Shown: positions 52,101 through 64,000 of the stretch, one piece after another
Layout of the letters: every line of letters starts with the position of its first letter
Numbering within the stretch: the first letter of the stretch is position 1
Assembly: GCF_021155775.2 (NCBI RefSeq)
Contig: NC_060232.1
Span: 4,657,257 to 4,721,256 of the forward strand
Origin: Neodiprion pinetum
Lineage: Eukaryota; Arthropoda; Insecta; Hymenoptera; Diprionidae
Direction: 5' to 3'
DNA length: 64,000 nt
Position numbers and translations under genes: made by a program
Notes under the pieces: model-generated
What the model was told of the DNA's origin: nothing
Databases searched by the model: none
What the model saw: the letters and a program-made list of their open reading frames with translations, nothing else

Positions 52101-55100
52101 CCAAAGGATATACATATACATTTTCTTCTCTCTCTGCAAGTGTAAACCTGCACTCCTGCAGCCTCGGTTCACGATCCGCAGTTTTAATCAATTAATCTAA
52201 CCCCCGTCTTCGCCCTACATTTTTTTTTTCCACCCCCCGCGTGACTAGATGTTAGAGATACTCCGGAATAGTTATTATCACGAGATGTTGTAAATTTGTT
52301 CTTCATTCGTTTCTGCGTTTCTTTTTTATTTTTTTTTGCCTTCTGTTTCGGAATCGCAAATTATATTGTATCTTGATTCGAGACTCTGAACTACTGTATA
52401 AGTATTCGAAAAACCAACAAGTTTCGTTCTTTATATTTTTTTTAAATACAAAAATAAATTGCTTGGGAAAATTAAGAAGAAACGAATTTTATACACATTT
52501 TCGCAACACGTGTGATTAGCCCCAGCTTTCATCAGAATCGTTCTATATCCTGCCAGGCACAAGGGCGGCAGGAAAAAATTTTGTAATCAACAATGTATAC
52601 TCAACGGAAGTGTAAGCTAATACATATATTTTTTACGCGGAATATTCTGTGTGTTTACGGTGAATTTTATTGGTCGTTTAAATTTATAAACTTTGTCTGA
52701 TTTATGTAACGCGTAATATATGCGTTATACAGCAGTATATATGTTACAAGTAATAATATTTATCACCTCTAGTTGGGCATTATTTATTTGTCATTAGTTC
52801 ATTCAAGCTTTTCGAATTGATAGTGTAAATGTGAAGAGAAATATAGACAAAAAAGAAAAGAAAAGAAAAGAAAAAAAAATACAAAGACGTTTATGAAGCA
52901 TATCGTCAAATCGATAGTTAATATTTATCGTGATTCCTCCATTCATCAATCTGGGATCTGCAGCGGCAAGAAACACTGTTAGAGATAAATATTAATAGCC
53001 TGTTATAACCTACCTCAACGCTAATCGCGAGTCAATTTGAAATTATTTATTTGTTACAATTAATTTGCGATTCTTTATACGAGGCCATAAATTTCATCGA
53101 TTGATATTCAACACGTGCTGCCGGTTCCCTTTCGTTTTTTTCTTACCGCAAATCGATTGGTAAAAAATGGTATTTTAGCATACCCATAAAAACTTAGGTC
53201 CAAGAATAGCTGCAGCCCCCACTCTTATTATGAAAATTATAAGTGAAAAAAATGTCATAACGATATCAGATATTTCGATTTCTACACATTTTCGTTAATT
53301 TTTCAATTGAAAATTATCAGCGCATAATTAATTCACGGTCAATTGAACGTCGAAGGCCGTAAAAACTACGGGGTTTTATAAACAATTTATCAAGCAAATT
53401 TATTACCGACACGCCCGGATCGATTTCTCAAAACGCTAAACATATAACAAGAGACAGTATTGCCGAGAGACAGCTGCTTGTTTGTTTCGATTTTTCTTAT
53501 TACTATTATCATTTCTTCGCCGCGCCACTCGCGTCGTCGTACCGTACCGGAAATATTTCCCTGTGCCGCCGTTCCGTCCGTTCAACTGCTGTGGGAACCA
53601 CGTTTTGTGCTCATATACGCAAGCAAATAGACGAGCTGTGTATGCATATCATATTTGCATACTTGTCGCAGGTAGAACAAGCGAAGTCACTGCCTTGCGA
53701 TTTTCGGTTGTATTATAAAGTTATGAAAATTGTTCGGTTATGGGTAACTAGTAAAAGTGATCTCGATTCATGCATCGTCAGGGAGGGGCTTGTATGTTTA
53801 TTCATTCTGCTCGCGGCGCAATTTATCGTTATCTTGGCATGAGGTCGAAGTTGGTAACGTTACTTTAACGATGCATGTTGAAAAACCATCGTTACTTGGA
53901 TCATTAGGATTTTCGAAAATTCAGTTCGTAAATAATAGGAAAGGAAAAAAGAAAACGTAATCAAATCGTGTAAAGTCAACTATTTGAAAGTCGTTCTGAA
54001 ATTGTACAACAACTGTTTTTTTCCACGACGTTTCGTTACGTTAACGTAACTGTCTTCAGTCTTCTATTTCGACCGGGAAACGTCCGATGGCCGTAAGAGA
54101 AGCGAAGACTCCGGTGTCTCGAAGGGCCGAGAGGAATAAAATTATTTATTTCAGATGTACGGAACTTGGCTTAAATTTATCGCTCTACGAAAGGTGATCG
54201 AAAAGTAGCTCCGATGACAAATAACGTTCACAACGTGGACTCGCTCACTCGTACGGGTTATACATGCGATGAATAAAATTTATACACGTATACGTACAGA
54301 AATTACCGACTCGCAGGCTCACCTGTAATGGAAATAGGTGTTGGTATTAGGAAGATCGCGCGATTTCTTAACGCCGCGTTCGCCGTATCGTTATATCAGG
54401 CGTGCGTACGTGTACATATTATAACAGTGTCGGGTGAAATTGATTAAGCGATCTAATCTTTTCTCTCGGCTTATTAATACTTACACGCCTAGGTTGTAGA
54501 ACTCTGCACGAAGGCAGGCAACCGACCAACCGACCAACCGACCAACCAATCGCTGCGCTGACTATACATACCCCGGATATTGTAATACGTGAACGTCAGC
54601 TTCAGCTCTCTTCCGAAATTCCTAATGCACAATACTTACCTGTCTACCTATCTTGCCTGTACGGAGAGCGAGAGAGAGATTGAGGCCTGTGTCTAAATGT
54701 CTAAAAACTTTCCCCGTTTAAACTTACTTTCTACATCCAATAAGAGCGCACTGTATATGTATATGTATATGTATATGTATGTGTACGTGTATACCCCTTA
54801 CCGGAATTAATCTGTCTCTCCTCCAGAGACCGTCAAATGCCACTTATTGTTAATTTCACGACAAAGCGACTCGTCTATACCTGTAACATAACCACGTAGT
54901 CCTGCTCCTTCCTCCTTTCTCATTACTCCGATTTCCTGTTTTCCTACTTCTCGGTCGTAACTTTTTTGAAATGATGCATTTTTCACGGTGTTCACCGTGA
55001 CTCTCAATGCTAGATTCAAAATCTGTTGGATCATGCAAGCTAGTAAGTGTTGAGCGTATAAAAGGACGTGTAATAACGGATTGAACGTACGTTCAGGTCA

Positions 55101-57962
55101 AGTCTAATCATTTATTTGAAATTCAAATTAGCATCCGTGTGTCGGCGTTGTCACGTCAGTCGTTGTTTTCTCTCTAGGATATACATGCGTATTGTAATAA
55201 TAAACAAATTAGAGACGGGGAATTTCGACCGTCGATTCCAATTAATTAACCGTATAATCTGTGCCTCGATACTATCCTCCGTACTTTACAAAACACACGG
55301 AGAGGGACGGAAAGGAGATTGTGTGCATAACAGGCAGGGGTCATTTGTAAAAAATCTGTTTTTCTCTCATTTTCAATTATTCTTTACTCTCCTCGAAGCG
55401 AACAAATAGCACCATTCCCGAATGACAAATAGCCAAGTGATGATATACACTACGCGCGTTATACGAAAACACGTACAACGCATGCGTATCTGTGTGCGTC
55501 TGTGTGTGTGTATATATACATGTATAACGAGAGTGGGTACGCAGAATGGAATGGAAGAAGTTACACTGCAATAACGCTTAAATACCTGTGAGTTCCGAAA
55601 GAACCACACCGCCTCTGCGGATAGAAAACCCTGAATATACACCTATACACTTATAATGTATACGTCTAGTATAAGCCCTCGCTGCGTATGGTTCATTCAT
55701 AGGAATTTCACAGGTAGTCAGACAGCCGCCTGCCCCCTTATTTTCCTTCCTTCTATGCGCGTAGCTGCCGTGAACCACGTGTACCTGCGTTTATTTTTTA
55801 TGGGTAGGTATTTACACTATCCCGTACCTCAATTCTCGCATCGGTCCGTCCTTCGGGACTTCCATGGACCGAAAACACGGATCACATCTGTTTGCCCCTA
55901 ATAGAGTTTAAAATTTTCCGCCCTTCGGTGCTGTCCTGACTCATGGGCCCATTACCTGCGGGCACCCAAATAATAGTAGGTAGGTACAGTGACCCGGGCA
56001 CCTCGGCGAATGAGCTTCTTCACTCGCGATCCTTAAAACTCCGTGGCCGTTTCTAGGGGCCTTTATTTCCCGGGTTTCTTACGCCTCGGTGGCCTCCACC
56101 ACGACTCGTAGTCTCCGTTGCACAGTGTGGATTACACCGCCCTGTCTGCGGATGCTTGCTTGCACGTTTGTGTGAATCGTACCTCCTCGTCGTACAAGAG
56201 GACGATGTCTGTATGGACGCGTCTGTATACCTGGACCGCGAGTAGGTATGCGTGTACACGATGGAGGCACGTTTATACACGGCGCAAGGTATACCTCGAG
56301 GGTCTCACCCAATGATTTATGATTTTCGACTGGTTTCGAGTCGTTTGAAGGGTCGCGGCGAAGTGACGCCAGGTTCACTTCACTTCACCCCGCTCGAGTC
56401 GCTCGTGCATGTGCATTTGTATATATATGTATATATATACATATACTGTACCGTATTCCTGCGCTATACACAAATATAGTATAAGGTATACGTGTGTAAA
56501 CATTGGTACAAAGCACGCGGATGCCTGAGTGTGCGTAAGTGTTTTCAACCGGACTGCATACACGGCTAATAGTTATACGCCTGCTGTGGTGAACCGTGAA
56601 AGATCCTTCACACTGTCTCATACCGTGCGCAGGTTAAATACTTTATCGAGTCAAGAATTTTCGACTTTATTTATAACACTGTCGTACCCCGAAACTAATT
56701 TTCACCCGAGCCCGAAGAAAGCGCAGGTGATGAAAAATGTGAGAACAAATTATTCTGTCGTCCCATCGGTTATTTGTATTCGTTCGACAACTCACGATCA
56801 GAGAAAAATAGTCAATGAAGATTATTTCAACGCTGTGGAACTTTTGGGTGTATATATATTTTTTCTGTCTTCGCTCTATTCGTTATTCTTTTATTCCGTA
56901 TTGATAGATGAATTTATTTTTCATGCCAATCGATACGGAATGAGGATTGAAAACGTTATACGCGTGTGTTTAACGTCCTCCACTACACTTGAGATGTAGC
57001 GAAGGTGATTTCTTCTTGAAATTAGTTAATTTGTCGAGTTTACAAAAGTGTAAGGTACAATTAGAGATTTAATTTAATCGATTAGATTAGAAACTTAGTT
57101 TGTAAAATATATAATGTTGTTTATTGAACTGTCTGTTGACAGAGATTTGAGTAGATTTGTTATCTGGTATAAGATTACTAGGTAGTTGACGATTATATGA
57201 TTCAGAAATGTTGGCTAGTTAGATAGTTCTTGACTGTTTGAAGGACTGACGGAAACTATATTGGTTGTTGAATGTTCGATGACGACTGATTGGTTTACGC
57301 TAACGTGGTAGTTTTTAAAGATGTTAGGAAATAGAAAAGCACATGGTACAGTGGTAGGAGATGGAACTGAGTAAAATACATGACCGTGCTATTTCTGATT
57401 GGTAAGAATGTTGGAAATGCCTGAGATTGATGGAAGGGGGAAAAAGTGTGGCATAAATGATCTTACCTGATTGATTGAGTGAATGTTGTTCGTTGCAAGA
57501 AAGTGGGAAAAGTTTTAAATAAATTTTAAAAGATGAACAACACGCGACCCTTCCGCGGTCACGCTGTCCGGTCTCGTCACCGTCCACGTCTGTCGACCAG
57601 TCGAATTTTGTAAAACGAAAAAAACTCGCCTTGGGAATCAGGTACGAAATTGTTCGGTACTGATTCATTGTCGAAAAGTGTACTTATTGTTTAGTTGGAA
57701 AGTCCCGAGTGAATATATTTTCTTGCCAGTCGTCTACCTGGTTCCAGCTGCCGGACAACGCGGCACGGACTGACCTTGCTAGGGTCACATACCAAGTCCG
57801 ACGTATCCATTTTTGGAATGTTACGGAGAATAGATCTTAGAATATAGCTGGATTGTCGAATTACAGAATTTTAAAGTATGTCGATATCAAAGTTTCGTGC
57901 CAACACGTAACGTTATGTTACGTTACGAGTTATCGTTACTGTATCATGCGGATTTGTTTGTC
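52101..57962. other. Non-coding stretch
   Basis: No supported exon. It contains (AAAAG)n near 52850-52870, (ACCGACCA)n at 54520-54548, (TATGTA)n at 54753-54780 and (TA)n at 56420-56440. Confidence 0.4.
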
Positions 57963-58095
57963 CAGGGTGGCCACACACCTTAAAACCCTGCAAGTTCTGG
58001 ACTTGTCAGGGGATTTTTTTTGGTCTCGAAAAAAACCTGAAAATATCAGTTTTCTATCATGGGAATTCAGAAATGATTTTTTGCGGGAACGAGTT
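57963..58095 (+). mobile_element. Terminal fragment of a CAGGGTGGCCAC repeat
   Basis: It begins CAGGGTGGCCACACACC and continues with CTGCAAGTTCTGGACTTGTC and AGGGGATTTTTTTTGG, then CTGAAAATATCAG. This is the layout of a widespread invertebrate dispersed repeat whose ends read CAGGGTG(G/T)CCA. The opposite end was not identified. Confidence 0.45.
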
Positions 58096-58249
58096 TCCTT
58101 TCTTCCGTCAAGAATACAAATTGACTTGGTCTGACTTTTTTGTAGATTATATTTTTCTTCATCCTCCTCGCCACACCGTACGTAGTCGGGAGTATTCACT
58201 AGCAAGGAACCCTGATGAACGCCCGCGTGATGAAATAACGTGGGGTTCA

Positions 58250-61200
58250 ATACGATTCTCAGGTAACCGATGAGGTATGGTAGCTCGATCGGTCGTTGAC
58301 GGTGGTGCACCGACAGAGGTATGCCGGGCATGGGAAGCAACCCAAGCACAGGGTACTTCACCGTCTATACGTGGCGCATGCACGCATACAGAAAGGCCGA
58401 GGCGCGGTAGGTAGGCGCGCTCTCTCGCGAGAAGATTTTAAGCTCGTAAATCGACGATACCCTCCCACGGCTCGCGAACGATTTCTATAGATGGTAATAA
58501 TACGTTGGATCTTGGATCTCCTCTCGCGGAGAGTAGTCCAGGGCTCGGAGTATGGATTTAAATGGTGCTGCCCGGCCCGACCCGAACGGCGCTGGCCGAT
58601 CTGGTGTGGGTGGTGGTACGTCTCGCACACGCGCGCCTGCGTTGGTAGGAGAGAGACGAGGAGAGAAGGAGAGCGAAGTGTAGGTGGCTGTCCGTCGGGG
58701 CGAAGGCGAGAGGAGTCGGTGACGCCGCTCTGCGTGCTCTCTGCTCTCTGCTCTCTGCTCTCTGCTCTCTGCTCTCTGGTTCCTTCACAGAGACGCCGGT
58801 GCAGCAGCTCCCCACGGGGAGTCCCTTCTCTCTTACACGCTTAGAGAGATGGTCCCGGGTTCTTATCCCTTCAGGTTATCCCCCTTGCGACGCCCCCTAG
58901 GAAAGAGAGGTCCGAACCGCGTCCGGTGATCGGTGACCGTCGAACGTAGAGCTGTGCAGCGAGGGTGGCGCCCTACGCGAGAAACTATCTGTTCCATAGT
59001 CGTGAAGCGTCGACTGTTCCGTGGAGGGTCTATGCGCCAAGAGCATTGGACTACGAATGCGACGGTGTGTAACATACCTACCTTGTTCCCAATACCACAC
59101 GTTCTTCTCCCGCGGAGTGATTTCGTCTTTTTTCTTACTTCCCGCAGAATGGTCCTATTCTCGAATGTTTGTCTCTTCTACTTGTTATACCCGGCTCTGT
59201 ATAGTAATGGTTGTCAGTGTACGCCTCGTTCTTTTGCAGTCTTGTTTTTTTTTCTCTTTGGACTTTCTAGTGATCGAGGCCTGTGACGTATACGACACAA
59301 AGCTATAGTCGAATGTACAGAGATTTGCAGTCACTGTAACCGCGATGTTGGTTATAAAAAGCAAGTGAAAGAGAGAAGGATGGATGCGTGCCCGCGGTAA
59401 ATAATGTAGTGGAGTAATCTCGAAAGTAGGACGGTGGGAGATTTGATCGTTCCACGACAAATGGAACGCTAGGAGACCCGACGTAAACGACCCGACCGTA
59501 AAGGAACAAGCCGGTTTACTCGGCTTGGCCACCCCCCGTGTCTGACCGTAGCAGGTTTGTCGGTATAAGATACGGTAAAAAAATAAACAAATAACGTATC
59601 GCGTAAGTAAATATTTTCTATTCCAGGAACAAATAGGCTATCATTCCTGCATGCCGCATGTTCTACAGGCTTAGACTGCAACGACTTGTTTCAAATCTTA
59701 TATTTTCATTTCCTATCTCTCTCTCTCTGTCTCCCGCTCTCGATTTGCTTGATTTTTGTCTAGGCCTTTTTTCACGTATCATACCCGATTACGCAATCTC
59801 GTTCGGTAACGAGATTCTCCGGAAATTATTATTCACGGACAATTCGCCTATTACGTCGTCCTTTTCGTATTATACGTTGTACGAGTGAGCCTTGATCCGT
59901 CCGGCGTAGCGGTTTATAACGCATCGATTAATCAAGCGACACGCGTCTCGATTTGAAATATTTTATTTTTCTCCTGTCCCCCCTTACTCGAGTATCGTTA
60001 TAAATTTCTAATAATTGCGCAACACGATCGTCATCGCAATCGATCCTCGCTGTCCGCGGGAGTTTCAAGTGATGCAACAGAGTCTTCGGTCAGCCTCGAT
60101 GATCGTTTGCGAGGGTGGCGCAGCAGAATCGGCCAGGTGCTTACGGTGCGCGCAGCGCATTTATCGAATCGCTGGAGCAGCGGTCGTGTGTAATTGCTGG
60201 AGGATCGTTGAGACGATGGGCTATTTGCTCTTCGAGAGTCATGGATATTGCTCGTTGAAAAAGTATCCCACGATGCTTCCTCGCGCCTCTCTCCCCACCT
60301 CGTCTACCTACATATTTTGTCGTTACGGACTATACGTTCTCTTTGATTTCACTATATATGCGGTAGCAAGTCACAATCCTCGAGGAAAAGACAGCCAGCT
60401 CGTACTGTGCAGTAACAGTGGATACAACGCCACTCCGCGCTGCCTTGCCCTCTCCTCCTCCTCGTCTTCATCTTCCTCCTTCCTCCTTCCTCCTCGGCCT
60501 TTCCTTAAGGTGCACACAGACGCCCGCGTCACCCTCGCGTTCGTGTTCGTGTTCGCCGCCGCTGTTAGGTATGCCAGGCATTTAAGCCGACGCTATCCAG
60601 CGCCGTGGTGCGACCAGACCTTACCGGCGAGGGTGAGCGAGGACGACTCGAAGAACCAGAGAGTCGAGGGCCGGGTACTCCGCATGTACGTGCGGCACGG
60701 CCGACACACGGACTCGCACATCCCGGTTTGTGTGGGCGCGGACGCGGCTGTCTGTGTCTACAAAAGCGTTTGTGGACTCTCGGTGTCTCGGCCTCGGTCT
60801 TGGTCTTGGTCTTGGTCTTCGTTACTGTACCTTCGGAGTGTTTTAATACTCCTCGAACGCTGCGGCACCACCGGCACCAGCACCAGCAGCAGTCTCGGGT
60901 ACCGAGAAGACGCCATCATCGGGGCCGCTGCACTGCCGCGGCTGCAGCATCAGCTGAACTCACGAACGAGCTGAGAAGGAGCGAAGGAGTTGGAAGATGG
61001 GCGGCAAAAGGAAGACATTTGGATCGGGTGATGGTGGTGCTGTAGGAGAACCACCGGCAGCGGCACCAACGGAGGCCAGAGGCTTAACAACAACAGTTTC
61101 CTCTCTCGGCGAGAGTTTGCAGGCTGGGCAGGCTCGCTTCCCTCTTGGACGGCGACTCGGTTCTTATCTTTCAACCGAGCATTCGAAGCTCAGGGTCGTT

Positions 61201-61300
61201 CTGGAGACACTGTGGGAATGTCGCAGTCGTCGCTCCTGCTCCTGCTTCTGCTTCTCCGCTCTTGATGCATCGCACCACCTAGATGCATATTAGATCCGTG
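58250..61300. promoter_or_regulatory. GC-rich islands with no proven gene
   Basis: GC- and CpG-rich blocks lie at 58300-59060 and 60020-61280. The 319-codon frame at 60015-60974 and the MGGKRKTFGSGDGG-starting frame at 60997-61293 have no recognisable domain; both contain Ser, Trp/Ser or Cys/Ser microsatellite translations. They may be non-coding exons or promoters. Confidence 0.3.
58736..58777 (+). repeat. (GCTCTCT)6 minisatellite
   Basis: Six perfect heptamers, a clean tandem array inside a GC-rich island. Confidence 0.9.
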
Positions 61301-63700
61301 ATGCTGCTGCACCCTGCACTCTTAGCCATGCAGGTATTATACCGTGTCCGGTGAATGATGCTGAACACGGTTGCGGACGTGAAACGATTCGCGATGGCTG
61401 CGGTATCCTTCGTCGTTATTTTTCTTTCATTGCTACGACAATTCCTTATTTATCATAGAATGAAAGATATGTACCGTGTAGACACAGAATTCTTCGGGGC
61501 CGTGAATTATCGCTCTTGACACGATAAGAGTCTCTTGATTAAAAAAGCAACGACAAGTTTCAATACAGCGTAGGGAGATGTGATTTCGGGAAAAAACGAT
61601 ATTCCGGTGACTCTGTGGCTAGACGCTGTAAATGGAGATGGAATATCATCCAGTTTGTTTTATCTTTTGGGGAGGGAATGGATTGATCGTAATTTCGAGA
61701 GACAAAATTTTACAGAATAGATGAAAAATATCTAGCGTATAATCTAGCTTAAACTGAACACTCTGGAATCGCTCATTTATTTTCTCTTAATACATCGGCT
61801 ACCCGTCAGTGGCGCTGACAATGCGACTTTACCAACGCCAAGTTACTTGCTTGTGCTTCTTGGAAATGCGCGGGAAAGATGAAAAAGTTTTCAGTTCAAA
61901 AGTCAGTGAAACAGAAACACTGTAGAAACAGATGTTATTATATATTACATAAGTAATTGATGAATTTCACATTACAGTTTACGGATAAATAAGTTCAGAA
62001 ACAGATCATGAATATTTATAACGTATACCGAACTTTCTCGTAACATTCTCTATCGTAAAGAAAGAATTAAACAATAAATGATTATTATTATTATATATTA
62101 CATAAATTATTTCGTACATTATACATTTGTTTTCCTAACCGCAGCTAAAATCGTCGGAAGGCAAAAGAGAAAGAATTATTTCGAAGCTTGCGTAACGTCC
62201 AATTGACCGAGTGAATATTTTCTTCCTCCAGTTGCTGGAGGTGTTGCATCCTTGGTTCGTTTATTTTTTTTCTTTTTTTTTTAGTTTTTGATCACTTACG
62301 TTCGTACGCAAGTCTCTTGTAGGTTCGTTATGGGAATTTCCATCGTCGCTTCGATCGAGACTCTCGTTCCAGTTAGCTGGCATTGGTTTCGTGTCGACGA
62401 CCCTCGCTGCAGGACACTTGATTGAAATTCTTGGTCGCTGTCTTATCGGCATTAAGCATTATAGGTATGTACATCCAAGTACTGCACGTACGTGAAGATA
62501 GCAGTGGTTCAAACCAACTACCGCGAAATCCGGGTGGCCACTCGCGGTGTTTGTGTATTATATACGTACCAATGTATGATATTGTAATACCTTCGCGGAA
62601 GTGAATTCCGTCCTACGTTTAATCGTCCACTGCTTATATACACGTTGTTGAATCTCCTCCCAATTGCGTCCGTATATAGAAAGTACATACGACTACGTCG
62701 TCGTCGTCGTTAGTGTGTACGGTTAGCTCTACAAGCTCCATTTATCGCGATAAAAGCGGAGCGCCGTACCGAGGTGGAACGGAACCGTTCACAGAGTGTA
62801 CGTCTAGCTCTGTTATACGTGCATGTACACCAACTTATATTACTCACACACACGTACGAAGACGGTGGTAACTCGATAGTCGTCGTCGTCGCCGCCGTTG
62901 CTTTGGTCGCCTAAGAAGAATGCAGAATAAATCAAACACCAACGTTGCTGCAGGTTAAACCGCACGCGGATAACAGTACACCGTAAATGTGAACCAGTAA
63001 TTACCTGATGGTTCCTCGTCCACTCGAACAGCACCTCGACGATCGCGAAGTCGGCTGGTCATCGAGGTTTCATCGAGGTTTGCACGACGACATCCTCGGC
63101 AGCAAAGAAACTTGGGGTTCCTTTGCGTTCGGCTCGAACCCAGGACGTTGTTACGCAGGGATCCTTGTTCCTCAGACCACGTCGTCCGTTACCTTTTTCG
63201 GACCGATTTGATTAGCAGCTGCTCCAGTGCGGTAGTTCCTTTTGGGACAATGTGATTTCGACCCTTAACTCCTTGGTTCGCTGGAGGGGCTGCTGCGCCT
63301 TTGCGGACAATCGTCGTTTGTCGCCGCGCCTATAACCTTATATACCCCGTGTAGAACCGTCTTTGTGTGCCTGTCCGTGTATGCATGCCCAGCTACCCAG
63401 CATAAAAGTTTGCCGCACGGCCAGGCGAAGTTCACGAGAATCTGCTGCAGCTCTGGGCATGTGCAGCGAAGGTACACAGGTATAGGTAGGTTTACAGGCA
63501 TGTGTACTGCCTACACGGACATGTGCATATCGACTTGCTCCCTCTCCCCTCATTGTCGTTCCCCTCTTCTCTTTCTCTGCATAATACCAAATACACGCGG
63601 TACGTAGGTACGAACATACGTACGTTCATTGTTTGCGAATGTGTATACCGTATACCTATAATAACGCATGTGTAGCCTCGTACAACATCGTTCCCCTCTG
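61301..63700. other. Non-coding stretch
   Basis: No supported exon. A GTCGTC-type run lies at 62697-62711. The composition is mixed. Confidence 0.4.
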
Positions 63701-63801
63701 TTGTAAGTACGCGTCAATTCGGTTACTCGAGTTTGCGCGACGGTCGTCGGTCGCACGATGCTGCCGCGTCCTCCTCTTCGCCTCCTTCAAGACTTCCCGG
63801 T

Positions 63802-63825
63802 GTTTCCGGTGGTTCAACCGGAAAC
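63802..63825. promoter_or_regulatory. Inverted pair of ETS-like GGAA sites
   Basis: GTTTCCGGT (63802-63810) and ACCGGAAAC (63817-63825) form a perfect 9-bp inverted repeat with a 6-base gap. CCGGAA is the ETS core. It lies in a CpG-rich segment, 21 bases before the X-box. Confidence 0.45.
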
Positions 63826-63845
63826 GAGGCTAGCGTGGAACGGGA

Positions 63846-63859
63846 GTTGCCATGGCAAC
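63846..63859. promoter_or_regulatory. Perfect palindromic RFX X-box
   Basis: GTTGCCATGGCAAC is the full symmetric RFX consensus (established knowledge), bound as a dimer by RFX factors that control ciliary and other genes. It stands in a GC-rich segment at the window edge, where a promoter is plausible. Confidence 0.6.
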
Positions 63860-64000
63860 TGGAACGATCCTCTTAACCCCGGCGTGTACGTGGGGCACCG
63901 TCTTCCTTCCGCCTGATTCGAAAACGGTCCTCCTCGTTCTCCTGATTTCGGGTCGGGTCGACACGGTTGGTCCACCGGGGTCGTCGGCGTCGGCGTTGTT

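Noticed and set aside
60015..60974. 319-codon plus-strand frame
   Set aside because: It has no recognisable domain and contains Ser, SWSWSW and similar microsatellite-type translations; GC-rich DNA keeps frames open by chance.

Overview
The window is animal nuclear DNA, most likely from an insect and possibly a sawfly-type hymenopteran. The genes are split by GT-AG introns. Coding density is high at the left end and almost nil at the right. The intergenic DNA is full of CT, CCAT, CTG and similar microsatellites and short TIR elements. The taxonomic call is an inference from gene content and texture only.

Gene-dense left part (0.6-21 kb). From left to right I can build complete or near-complete exon models for: an MTRES1/C6orf203-like mitochondrial RNA-binding protein (minus, 4 exons); three tandem pyrroline-5-carboxylate reductase (P5CR) genes (plus, 6, 7 and 7 coding exons, with shared intron positions); the pre-mRNA splicing factor Prp18 (minus, 4 exons); and a Zmiz1/2-tonalli SP-RING (SUMO E3/coactivator) gene (minus, 9 coding exons found, N-terminal exon uncertain). 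MTRES1 and P5CR copy 1 are head-to-head. P5CR copy 3 and Prp18 are tail-to-tail.

The most unusual object is inside intron 4 of P5CR copy 3. On the opposite strand lies a second, truncated Zmiz/tonalli-like SP-RING gene. It keeps the three C-terminal exons of the SP-RING module with matching splice junctions, all zinc ligands and its own stop codon. It lacks the long Gln/Met/Pro-rich regions and the acidic activation tail. Just upstream of it are two or three degenerate tandem copies of a short exon-plus-intron module. It looks like a duplicated part of the neighbouring tonalli gene that settled in a host intron.

Gene-poor right part (21-64 kb). I found no convincing protein-coding exon. This stretch is either the long upstream intron and promoter region of tonalli or intergenic DNA. 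It holds GC-rich islands (about 31-33, 43.2-43.7, 48-50.5, 51.5-52.1, 58.3-59.1, 60-61.3 and 63.7-64 kb) that may be promoters or non-coding exons. It also holds several microsatellites and a polypurine/poly-G tract. There are two different TTAA-flanked TIR elements close together, a pogo-like TA-flanked MITE and CAGGGTG-ended repeat pieces. At the right edge a perfect palindromic RFX X-box sits beside an inverted pair of ETS-like sites.

Functionally, the P5CR trio makes proline. Copy 2 carries a mitochondrial-type presequence, while copies 1 and 3 start almost directly at the Rossmann fold and look cytosolic. MTRES1 is mitochondrial; Prp18 and tonalli are nuclear. No operon-like logic is expected; the link between neighbours is physical (shared promoter, tail-to-tail ends, nesting).
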